Positions 36,844 through 44,002 of a stretch of DNA of 64,000 nt are shown one piece after another. The stretch's first letter is position 1. Each line of letters starts with the position of its first letter. The translations under genes were made by a program, and so were the position numbers. The notes under the pieces are model-generated. The model saw nothing but the letters and a program-made list of their open reading frames with translations, ran no database searches and was not told where the DNA came from. The DNA lies in assembly GCA_038230735.1 (NCBI GenBank), contig JBBRMR010000009.1, positions 1-64,000 of the forward strand. The letters run 5' to 3'. The stretch comes from Arcicella sp038230735 (GTDB lineage: Bacteria; Bacteroidota; Bacteroidia; Cytophagales; Spirosomataceae).

Positions 36844-37109
36844 TAAACCCTTTTGTATGGTATAAACGGTTCATCATAATTACTAAATCCTACTAATTCT
36901 CTTGATATATAAACATACATCAACGCATCAAATACCATGCTCCTAACTTCTGAAAATGTTTTACCTTCATTCTCGGGGAGTCTTTTATTAAATTCGTCTG
37001 TGGCTCTTATAATCACGATTTGAAGAAACTTGTTTTCTTCGTATTCGTTGGGGAAAGTATCAACGCTAATACTTCCACCGCCTGTTAAAACTCCGTGCGT
37101 GTGTCCCAT
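36843..37109 (-). CDS. 88-aa protein of the element, partner of the ATP-grasp gene
   Basis: The start codon lies two bases after the stop of the RimK-like gene, so the two are co-translated. The protein begins MGHTHGVLTGGGSISVDTFP and continues with an amphipathic central part (ENKFLQIVIIRATDEFNKRL) and an aromatic tail ending FIPYKRV. No signal peptide, membrane segment or known domain. The tight pairing makes it a candidate substrate or regulator of the ligase. This is inference only. It is the last gene before attL. Confidence 0.7.
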   Translation of the reverse strand: MGHTHGVLTGGGSISVDTFPNEYEENKFLQIVIIRATDEFNKRLPENEGKTFSEVRSMVFDALMYVYISRELVGFSNYDEPFIPYKRV

Positions 37110-37111
37110 GA

Positions 37112-38122
37112 TTATATCTTCTTACTGTTTTCATTTACTTGCATCATAAATACACTATGTAACGCAAATTCAAATTTTGGCATATCAATATTAACCATAC
37201 TGTTTTGAGTAGCTAAATTTTTATCCCCTGCCTTTTCCTCCAAAAACTTAACCCAATCAACAAACCAATTATGTTTACAAATCTCAATTGATTTCGTGCC
37301 AGGATTAGAATTAATTTCTATCAAATATGCCTTACCGTCTTTATTTGAAATCATAATATCAGTGCCCGAAAAATCTAAACCAATTGCGTTACTTGCCTTT
37401 ACACAAAAATCTTGATGCTCCTGAGATAATGTAACTTTCTTTCCTGTTCCCGACTGTGAAAGATTAGCCTTAAATCCATCATTAGAACTACGCTCCATTG
37501 CACAAATAACTTTATTTCCTACTACAATAACTCTATAATCTTTACCACCCCCTTCTACATATTGTTGTAAAAGTGTGTCTATCCCTCTACTATGAAGTAA
37601 TTCCAATGTAGCTTTTGTTTGTTGGTAATTTTCCATCTTGATAACGCCCGTACCTTGCGAACCGTAAGGCGTTTTAACAACACAAGGTAAACCTCCTACC
37701 TTATCAATTAGGAACGAAATATTCTCTGGATTCTTAGCAAAAACAGTAATAGGACTTCTAACCCCTGCCGTACTTACTTTCATAGAAGTAGCCATCTTGT
37801 TAGATGCAATACGAATGCCGTTGGGTGATTGTGCGGAATAGATACCCAAATTTTCGGATAAATGTTGTAACGCAAGTAAACCATATTCACCCCCGCCTCC
37901 TAATCTTGTCATTACTGCGTGAAAGTCTTTTAGGTGTAAGCGTTTGGGCTTTTCTTCACTGTTTTCTTGATAGATCCTATCATACCCATTTACACTATCA
38001 GAAATTAAAATATAGAGTTCATTAGGCATATAACACTCGTAAGTGTGTCCTCTTGATTCTATTGCATCAGTCAAATGTTTTGACGGTTTGCCCGTGCTTA
38101 AAATTAGAATGTTCATTTTCAT
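37112..38122 (-). CDS. RimK-type ATP-grasp ligase (element cargo)
   Basis: The 336-aa product resembles RimK over its whole length. The N-terminal pre-ATP-grasp domain is MKMNILILSTGKPSKHLTDA, followed by YGLLALQHLSENLGIYSAQS. ATP-binding elements are CVVKTPYGSQGTGVIKM and LLQQYVEGGGKDYRVIVVG, and the Mg and product site is GTDIMISNKDGKAYLIEINSNPG. RimK enzymes ligate amino acids, classically Glu, to a C-terminal carboxylate. Here it is far from ribosomal genes, inside a mobile element and paired with an 88-aa gene. Phages and peptide natural-product clusters also carry such ligases. Substrate unknown; alternative start at the Met of residue 3. Confidence 0.85.
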   Translation of the reverse strand: MKMNILILSTGKPSKHLTDAIESRGHTYECYMPNELYILISDSVNGYDRIYQENSEEKPKRLHLKDFHAVMTRLGGGGEYGLLALQHLSENLGIYSAQSPNGIRIASNKMATSMKVSTAGVRSPITVFAKNPENISFLIDKVGGLPCVVKTPYGSQGTGVIKMENYQQTKATLELLHSRGIDTLLQQYVEGGGKDYRVIVVGNKVICAMERSSNDGFKANLSQSGTGKKVTLSQEHQDFCVKASNAIGLDFSGTDIMISNKDGKAYLIEINSNPGTKSIEICKHNWFVDWVKFLEEKAGDKNLATQNSMVNIDMPKFEFALHSVFMMQVNENSKKI

Positions 38123-38365
38123 TATTTTATAATTTAGTGATTAAAAATTTATTAAAATTCATATACCGCTCCGAAAATCATGTGCAATTACTTAGACGAT
38201 TCAGGGCGTGTAACGGCTGAAGTTATGAAAACAAATAAATAATTTATTGAAAAATGGTTTAACTTACTGATTATCAGTATTTTATGGAAAATTTTACTTA
38301 AAAGGTTTGCAAAATTCGATTAAAAAGTGCCATTTTTCTACATATAAAAGTGGGAATTGTAATTT

Positions 38366-39247
38366 TTAAGGAGGTTTTTTAATTAAAAAGTCGTTAAAGT
38401 CATTATAATCTGAATAAATAAAGGAGGTATCAACCACATTTAAACCTGCTTGTTTTATTTTGTCGAGTGCCTTCCATCCTGCATTGTCATTGTCCAAATA
38501 GCAAAACACTTTTTCGTATTGGCTAATGATTGGTAGGGCTTTATTCAGATTGCTGGTCGAGTTCAAAATGATTGCCGTCATGGTCGGACTGCCTTTATAA
38601 AATTCACACGCTGATAGGAAATCAAACATCCCCTCGAATATTGCTACGTTCTTAGAATTTGGTACGGCAAAGGTTTTGATTCCTGCCTTTCCTAAGTTGA
38701 TAGGTTTTTTCATAATCTCACTTCGTACCACGTAACTATCATTATCAGTTTGATAACCTATTCCAAAAAATTTCCCTTTCGAGTTCGTATAATGGATTTC
38801 ATTGAGATACTTAAAAGCGTTCTGAAAACTTATCTTTCGGCTCTCCACATAGCGAAGTAACGCTGGGTGTTTTAAGTCCTTAACGGCTGTAACTTGGTAA
38901 CTTTAGGGGGTGCTTTCAAACGTTTGACTTTGTGAAAGAAAAGGAGTTTTTAAATTCTCATTTTCTTTCACAAAGTCCACACTTTCAAGAACTTTACAAG
39001 CATCGACAAAACCTATATTTTCTAACTTCATTACTAACTCAATGATATTTCCTTTATCTCCGCTCCCTAAATCATTAAAAATATTCTTGGTAGGATTTAC
39101 CCCAAATGATGCCGTATGTTCTTCACGCAAAGGAGAATGATACATTAACCAAGCATTACTTTTTGATATTGGATTTATGCCTTTATTTGCTAAATATCCT
39201 ATTATAGATACCTGCTTCAATTCCCTTACTTCAGATTTCGTTTTCAT
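38366..39247 (-). pseudogene. CHC2/Toprim primase-like protein, split by an in-frame TAA
   Basis: Two ORFs in the same frame are separated by one TAA at 38903-38905. The N-terminal part (start ATG 39247, MKTKSEVRELKQVSIIGYLA) is a DnaG-like zinc-finger domain (YHSPLREEHTASFGVNPTKN, DLGSGDKGNIIELVM). After the stop, the frame continues SYQVTAVKDLKHPALLRYVE and reaches the Toprim domain (VAIFEGMFDFLSA, FCYLDNDNAGWKALDKI). A single protein of this order, including the HPALLRYVESR-type linker, is standard in Bacteroidota mobile elements. It should prime replication of the element. Either it is inactivated, read through, made as two chains (GTG 38848), or the base is a sequencing error. Confidence 0.8.
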
Positions 39248-39331
39248 TATTAAAAATTGTATTAATCTAATTTTATACCTCAATCTTTCATTTGTTCGTG
39301 CCTGTATCTCAAAAAAAAGTTAATTGTTAAA

Positions 39332-39432
39332 TCCACCACTTCCACCACTTCCACCACCTTTTTGTATTTTTTCAATAAATTAAATCTAAAAATATTCATA
39401 TTTAGTGGTGGAAGTGGTGGATAGTGGTGGAT
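39332..39432. repeat. Candidate replication origin: CCACCACTT iterons in inverted arms
   Basis: The left arm (39332-39358) has three TCCACCACT-type 9-mers in tandem. The right arm (39404-39432) has the complement, AGTGGTGGA, three times. The spacer of 45 bases is pure A/T-rich. The structure lies between the two primase genes of the element, where an origin is expected. No coding frame explains it. Confidence 0.6.
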
Positions 39433-39471
39433 TTTTACTTAACTTTTTTTTAATACTTTGCGTGCGTTGAA

Positions 39472-40899
39472 TTATAATATAGGGGTCTTAACAACATTTA
39501 CAAACTTGCCTTTATTGTTTACTACAATATGTAACTTGTTAGATTGTAACCTAATACCGAAATTTTTTATATTATTTGGGAAGTAACCAAATGTATTACA
39601 ATAGGCTTTATATTCTCCATAAAGTTCTGCTATGCCTTTAAGCCCTCCATTAAAACAAGGCTTATAATCTTGGTCTTCCAAAAACATAAAAACCGTATCA
39701 GATTCATTTTTGTATTTTTCCAAGAAACTTTGAGAGGTTTTTGAATTGGTGAAACCCTTTTTTTCTAACACTCTATTCAGTCCTGACAATATCCAATTAA
39801 ACACGCCTGACAACTCATTAGCTATTATCTTTTTAGGTAGCTCGGGGTCTCTTTCTTCTTGTGGTATCGTTACCAAGAAAGGTACAATTAAGAACCTTCT
39901 AAAATACGCTTCGTTGTGTTCTACGTCCTTCGGTAATTCATTAGCGTTAAACATCAACTTAGCATAGTCAAACATTGTGAATGGGTCTTTATAAAGCCGC
40001 TTGGCCCCTATTGGTTCACCGCTTGCAAGTTGCTTGAAAATATCACTTTCTAAACTGCCTTTAATCTCACTACCATAATTCAAAAGTTTGTCCTCTAAAT
40101 TCGAGCGATAAGTTTCATTGTTGAGTGATGTAAGAGAAAAATTACTCACGTTTTCACGCCCTAATATTGCATTGACTATTTCAAAAAATACTGATTTACC
40201 ATTAGCACCCGAACCAAAAAGCAAAAGGACTTTTTCTAATTTCAGATTCTTAACAAACACATAACCAATGTATTCCGCCAAAATATCTTGCAATTCCTTT
40301 TCAGGTAAAACCCTCTGCAAATACTTCTCAAATAGTGGTGCGGTTGCTTTGGTATCATAAGAGAATGATAATTGATACCTTAAAAAATCCTTGTCTTTAA
40401 ATGGTCTTAAACCTTGTTTGTCGATACTTACTTCAAACGTTCCATTGCGTAAATTAATCAGCACTTTATCTTGCGAGCTTTCGGGTTTTGCAAAATATGC
40501 AGACGAAAAAAACTGACTTAATAGGCTTTCTCTAAACCTAAAATATTTAGAATCAATCAACTCCACGCCCATCTTTTTAGCACATTCGCCCAATAGAATT
40601 TCTAATTTTGATTCATGGATTGATACCCAATAATTTCCGTTAAAAATGTAGGTTACACCATTATTTTGGGCCAAACGATAGCCTAACTTTTCGGCTTTTT
40701 CCAAGACAATTTGAGTTACCAAAACGATATAATGTTTTTGTTCTAACTTCTTAGTGTCGTCTGAAATATTTGCCAATTCTCTAAATTTTACTTCTGTAAC
40801 ACTTTCGAGTATTTTATCAAAAATTTCATCTTGACTATGTTGATTTATTAGGATAGTTAAATCCTCTAATATTGTTTGCGTTTCTGTGGTCTTTTTCAT
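39472..40899 (-). CDS. Phage/plasmid P4-type (D5) primase-helicase
   Basis: The 475-aa product has an N-terminal D5 region (YIFNGNYWVSIHESKLEILL, LINLRNGTFEVS) and an SF3 helicase core. Walker A is LLFGSGANGKSVFFEI, Walker B lies near NLEDKLLNYGSEIKGS, and motif C is AKLMFNANELPKD with EAYFRRFLIVPF. A C-terminal winged-helix region follows (GIAELYGEYKAYCNTFGYFP). Such proteins start replication of phages, satellites and plasmids by melting the origin. It is intact and sits next to the candidate origin. Confidence 0.92.
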   Translation of the reverse strand: MKKTTETQTILEDLTILINQHSQDEIFDKILESVTEVKFRELANISDDTKKLEQKHYIVLVTQIVLEKAEKLGYRLAQNNGVTYIFNGNYWVSIHESKLEILLGECAKKMGVELIDSKYFRFRESLLSQFFSSAYFAKPESSQDKVLINLRNGTFEVSIDKQGLRPFKDKDFLRYQLSFSYDTKATAPLFEKYLQRVLPEKELQDILAEYIGYVFVKNLKLEKVLLLFGSGANGKSVFFEIVNAILGRENVSNFSLTSLNNETYRSNLEDKLLNYGSEIKGSLESDIFKQLASGEPIGAKRLYKDPFTMFDYAKLMFNANELPKDVEHNEAYFRRFLIVPFLVTIPQEERDPELPKKIIANELSGVFNWILSGLNRVLEKKGFTNSKTSQSFLEKYKNESDTVFMFLEDQDYKPCFNGGLKGIAELYGEYKAYCNTFGYFPNNIKNFGIRLQSNKLHIVVNNKGKFVNVVKTPIL

Positions 40900-40950
40900 A
40901 TCTTTGCCCTTGTCGTTAGGGTTATTTAGAACGTGAAAGTTTTAGATTTT

Positions 40951-40983
40951 AAGCGGTAAAACTCTGCTAAGTTTTACCGCTTT
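40951..40983. terminator. Stem-loop AAGCGGTAAAACT with a stop codon in its loop
   Basis: AAGCGGTAAAACT (40951-40963) and AGTTTTACCGCTT (40970-40982) are a perfect 13-bp inverted repeat. The six-base loop holds the TAG stop of the small minus-strand ORF 40967-41140. A T run follows on the plus strand. It may end the small-gene transcript or attenuate before the primase gene. Confidence 0.6.
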
Positions 40984-41140
40984 TTTGTGCCTGTAATTTT
41001 GGGCCCAATGTTTCGTTTCTTTTCTCCAAGCGTGCGTTTACGGCTGATAAAAGTACATTTTGACTTGAATACAGTTCCAATGTTTCGTTAGCAATCAGTA
41101 GCATATCAACTACTTGTGATTTGCTGTATCTCTCCATCAT
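40967..41140 (-). CDS. 57-aa hypothetical coiled protein of the element
   Basis: Start ATG at 41140 (a second ATG follows directly). The product begins MMERYSKSQVVDMLLIANET and continues as one long probable helix (VLLSAVNARLEKRNETLG), ending KLQAQKSGKT. Its start overlaps the end of the upstream 66-aa gene by 35 bases in another frame. The codon content looks protein-like, with hydrophobics every three to four residues. Unrecognised. Real-gene status is likely but unproven. Confidence 0.5.
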   Translation of the reverse strand: MMERYSKSQVVDMLLIANETLELYSSQNVLLSAVNARLEKRNETLGPKLQAQKSGKT

Positions 41141-41306
41141 ATCTTTTATTATTTATTGCCTCAATCAAGGCTTTTAAAATTGGAAAATGTGAATTTCTAA
41201 ACTTTGCAGAATAAGCAATTAGATAAATATCCTCCTCCGCTCCTGCACGTCTAAACACTTCATTAAATAGTTCTGGAAGTTTCCAAAATTGAATTGTGTT
41301 TTTCAT
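41106..41306 (-). CDS. 66-aa hypothetical protein of the element
   Basis: MKNTIQFWKLPELFNEVFRR, then a mixed helical part (IYLIAYSAKFRNSHFPILKA) and a polar tail. No known domain, signal or membrane segment. It lies between the HTH gene and the primase-helicase on the same strand, a position where such elements often carry small regulatory or replication-accessory proteins. Function unknown. Confidence 0.55.
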   Translation of the reverse strand: MKNTIQFWKLPELFNEVFRRAGAEEDIYLIAYSAKFRNSHFPILKALIEAINNKRYDGEIQQITSS

Positions 41307-41351
41307 TTTTTTAGTGGTTATAACTGTAAAAAAAAGCCTTTCCCCTCAATG

Positions 41352-41633
41352 CTATTGAGCACTAAGCGGAAAGACGTTGGGGAATTTTTGATTTAATTCT
41401 GATTGAAGAAAGTAAATTTTCTTGGTGTTGGGGTCGGGTTTGATTTTTTGGATAAATCCCGTATTTGCCCATTCGTCCAACTTGGAACGACCTATTCCTA
41501 AACGAAGCATAATTTCTTTTGGAGAAACATATCGTTCGTTGGTCGTGGCTGTGGCGGAGTTCCCGCCTAACATTGACTTTAATGATTTTACCTCAATCAT
41601 TAAATCCTGCAATAGTTTAGTTTGCTGTTCCAT
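41352..41633 (-). CDS. Helix-turn-helix DNA-binding protein (excisionase/MerR-like)
   Basis: The 93-aa product has an N-terminal coiled helix (QTKLLQDLMIEVKSLKSML) and a winged HTH (RYVSPKEIMLRLGIGRSKLD, EWANTGFIQKIKPDPNTKKI). This is the layout of the helix-turn-helix proteins next to integrases in Bacteroidota elements, used as excision or replication regulators. A perfect 13-bp inverted repeat at 41678-41714, just upstream of its start, is a good candidate operator. Confidence 0.82.
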   Translation of the reverse strand: MEQQTKLLQDLMIEVKSLKSMLGGNSATATTNERYVSPKEIMLRLGIGRSKLDEWANTGFIQKIKPDPNTKKIYFLQSELNQKFPNVFPLSAQ

Positions 41634-41677
41634 TTGAAAATGAATTTTGTTTTTAATTTATGTAGCAATATTATAGT

Positions 41678-41714
41678 AAAATGTTTATATAAAAAAATAA
41701 TATATAAACATTTT
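41678..41714. promoter_or_regulatory. Perfect 13-bp inverted repeat, candidate operator
   Basis: AAAATGTTTATAT at 41678-41690 and ATATAAACATTTT at 41702-41714 with an 11-base A/T spacer, 44 bases upstream of the HTH gene start. Too AT-rich to be a good terminator. Confidence 0.6.
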
Positions 41715-41738
41715 ATTCAAAAAAAATGATTTGGCTTA

Positions 41739-42608
41739 TTATTCGGTTACATACCATGAGATTTCTGGATTTACAGTTAGTAAATCTTCTATTTGAGTTA
41801 TACAAATGTCTCCCATTAAAGAATCTTCTTTTTTATAAATATCTCTAATTGTGGCTTGAATAAAATTTGATTCAAACCAATCTATTGGAGTAGGTTCAAT
41901 TATACTAAAATAACTAAAATGACGGCTTAAAAATTGTTCATACTCATTCTTGAAATCCCATAAAAACCAATATTTATTTTGTAATTCTATGAATCCTTTA
42001 AGACTATCTTTTTCAATACTTCTTTCATAATCTGCGAAGGTTTCAATCAATTTTTTAGAGGTTAAATTTGCCCAATCGGTGCTGGAAAACAATCTAATAT
42101 TAATGGATTGGAATTTATCAGACTGCGTATATTCATTTTTGATTAACCTCTCATTTAATGCGTCATATTTATCAATCAATGCTTTATCCACATTAGTTAA
42201 TAATAATTTTTGAATTTCAATTTTAAGACGGTTTTCAATGACTATATCTAAACGTATGGTAGAATTATTATAAACACAACTTACTATTTTAATATCAAAG
42301 TTTTTTCTATTAAAAGGGCCTTGCCGTTTAATTATTTCTGTTATTCGTCTAATTTCATTGTTTATTATTAGCTTATTATCAAGTTCAAAAGAATTAAATT
42401 CGTCAATGGCAACAGGAATTAGAATCTTACTTTTTATCTGCAAACTTTGTCTTACAACCCCTATTTGAATGTAAACAGGAAACCTATCTTTACCATCCTT
42501 TACAGTTTTTTTATTGTAAACAGGCTTTAATTTAGTATTAAGATAATGCTTCACCGTAATTTTCCCCTCGGTGATTTTCTTGTCATATTTTCGTTTAATT
42601 GTTTCCAT
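41739..42608 (-). CDS. Hypothetical protein coupled to the integrase
   Basis: The 289-aa product (start ATG 42608, METIKRKYDKKITEGK) starts on the last base of the integrase stop (TAATG), so translation is coupled. The alternative ATG 42614 overlaps seven bases. Its first 65 residues (ITVKHYLNTKLKPVYN, PVYIQIGVVRQSLQIKSK) resemble the arm-DNA-binding beta domain of Bacteroidota tyrosine recombinases. The rest is unrecognised, and no catalytic R/H/Y set is present. It may be an accessory arm-site binding or directionality factor. Confidence 0.7.
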   Translation of the reverse strand: METIKRKYDKKITEGKITVKHYLNTKLKPVYNKKTVKDGKDRFPVYIQIGVVRQSLQIKSKILIPVAIDEFNSFELDNKLIINNEIRRITEIIKRQGPFNRKNFDIKIVSCVYNNSTIRLDIVIENRLKIEIQKLLLTNVDKALIDKYDALNERLIKNEYTQSDKFQSINIRLFSSTDWANLTSKKLIETFADYERSIEKDSLKGFIELQNKYWFLWDFKNEYEQFLSRHFSYFSIIEPTPIDWFESNFIQATIRDIYKKEDSLMGDICITQIEDLLTVNPEISWYVTE

Positions 42609-43780
42609 TACCAATCTGTATTTTTAAATGCTTGTATAACCATGTCAGGCTCATGTTTTGTATAAATCTGGGTTGTGGATAAATATTTATGTTGCATTTC
42701 AGACTGCACAATACTTATTGGTATTTTCTTAGTCAGTAGGTAACTCGCAAACGTATTTCTTGAATCCTTAAACCGTAATTTTTTATTTATTTGGGCCCGC
42801 TCCGCCAATATTTTAAGATTTTCGTTTACACGTTGTTGTTGCAATCCCTTAAATAAAGTGTCGTTATTTTTTGGCATATATTTCAAAGCAAGTCTTTCTG
42901 GTTTACCACCAAATAAAACAAAAAGGTGTTTTACTCCAAACTTCATCGTTTTATTGGCTTGGTAATCAAGTATTAATCCCTCTTTGGATTGTTGAAAGTG
43001 TTTGGCCCCTACCTTCTCCGTATCGCTGTATCTTAGCCCTGTATATGCTGAAAATAAAAACATATCACGGCATCGCTCCAAAACTCTTTCTTTCCTATTC
43101 TCTTTATCAAAGGTTAAATTTTCAAGTCGTTTCAATTCGTCCACAGTACAAAAGCTGGAATACGCTTCCGCTTTTTTTATTGGAAAATCATCATAGGGAC
43201 TACTTACAGAAATACCGCTTTTTATAGCTTGCTTAATGTACTTTTTAAAGTGTTGATGGTGCTTTGATATGGTGTTAGTATGTAGTTTCCTACCTATCAA
43301 AAACAGGTCAAAATCTTTTACCATTTGATAATTAATATCATTAAATCCAATATCCAGACGAAATTTTTTGAGATATTCTAAGGTTAATTTTCTGCTCCTC
43401 AAAGATGTTTGATTCAACACTTTTTCGGCTTGGAGTTGTTCCGCAACATATTTTGTAAATGATATATTTATAGGCTTTGGTACGGGTTCAGGTGTACGTT
43501 GAAATTTAAAATCTTGAACGGTAAACCGTCCGTTCTTTTGCCTAAATTCCAATTCAAAAACCTTTAACTCTGAAATAATTGTTTCACATTTTCGATTGAT
43601 AAAATTATCCTTTGGTCGGTTTTTAGATTTATTCCAACCGTCAGGTGTGATACTTATTCCTGTACCCTTATAGCTTGCTTTTCCATTCAAATACATTCGT
43701 ATTTCAATAGGTGCATTATCGTTGGTATCAAGCCTTTTTTTACGATTGAACCGTAAAGAATATTCAATAAACTTTTCCAT
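42608..43780 (-). CDS. int: Tyrosine recombinase / integrase of the element
   Basis: The start chosen is ATG 43780 (MEKFIEYSLRFNRKKRLDTN); the frame is open to 43867 but without family similarity. The 390-aa product has the arm-binding domain (PIEIRMYLNGKASYKGTGIS), a SAM-like core-binding domain (YVAEQLQAEKVLNQTSLRSR) and the catalytic domain. Catalytic Arg I is in FSAYTGLRYSDTEKV. The box II region reads KDSRNTFASYLL, with Lys in place of the usual His of HxxR. Next come MQHKYLSTTQIY and the nucleophile Tyr. It lies beside attR, as expected, and probably integrates the element into a terminator hairpin. Confidence 0.92.
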   Translation of the reverse strand: MEKFIEYSLRFNRKKRLDTNDNAPIEIRMYLNGKASYKGTGISITPDGWNKSKNRPKDNFINRKCETIISELKVFELEFRQKNGRFTVQDFKFQRTPEPVPKPINISFTKYVAEQLQAEKVLNQTSLRSRKLTLEYLKKFRLDIGFNDINYQMVKDFDLFLIGRKLHTNTISKHHQHFKKYIKQAIKSGISVSSPYDDFPIKKAEAYSSFCTVDELKRLENLTFDKENRKERVLERCRDMFLFSAYTGLRYSDTEKVGAKHFQQSKEGLILDYQANKTMKFGVKHLFVLFGGKPERLALKYMPKNNDTLFKGLQQQRVNENLKILAERAQINKKLRFKDSRNTFASYLLTKKIPISIVQSEMQHKYLSTTQIYTKHEPDMVIQAFKNTDW

Positions 43781-43839
43781 TGTTTGTCTGTTTTTAAAAT
43801 ACAGTAGCAAACGTAGGAATAAAAGCCGTGAGCCTATTG

Positions 43840-43859
43840 GTAACAAAAAAGGTAACAAA
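43840..43859 (+). repeat. Paired GTAACAAA direct repeats near the right att site
   Basis: GTAACAAA at 43840-43847 and again at 43852-43859, same orientation and close to the spacing of the pair at the left end (36822-36843). Candidate arm-type integrase sites upstream of int. Confidence 0.5.
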
Positions 43860-43968
43860 TAAAGCAATATACAACGTTATGTTACGGGTATAAATACTTT
43901 TATTTTTCCTCTCCATTGAATCCATAAAAAAGGTTAAAACCTTGATTTGGCTAAATTACACAAAAATA

Positions 43969-44000
43969 GGCAAGCCTTCATGAGGCTCGCCTATTTTGTT
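43969..44000 (-). terminator. Right copy of the terminator hairpin, attR of the mobile element
   Basis: AGGCAAGCC and GGCTCGCCT flank TTCATGA. On the minus strand the stem is followed by a T run just after the stop of the 44003-44707 gene. Bases 43975-44000 are identical to 36762-36787. Confidence 0.8.
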
Positions 44001-44002
44001 TG

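Larger units (their letters stand above)
36762..44000. mobile_element. Integrative element of about 7.2 kb with P4-like primase and ATP-grasp cargo
   Basis: A 26-bp perfect direct repeat (36762-36787 and 43975-44000) bounds a block of genes all on the minus strand. From the integrase end these are: tyrosine recombinase, coupled 289-aa protein, HTH protein, two small proteins, D5/P4-type primase-helicase, split CHC2-Toprim primase, RimK-type ATP-grasp ligase, and an 88-aa protein. No capsid, terminase, tail or conjugation gene is present, so it is a satellite-like or plasmid-like integrative element. The repeat is half of the bidirectional terminator hairpin between the convergent host genes 35594-36619 and 44003-44707, so integration duplicates the terminator and harms neither gene. 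Confidence 0.82.

Noticed and set aside
38180..38242. Plus-strand 20-codon ORF between the Toprim and ATP-grasp genes
   Set aside because: Too short and opposite in strand to all element genes. It has no promoter or conservation evidence.
36762..44000. The element as a complete prophage or conjugative element
   Set aside because: No capsid, portal, terminase, tail, relaxase or transfer gene is visible in the 7.2 kb.
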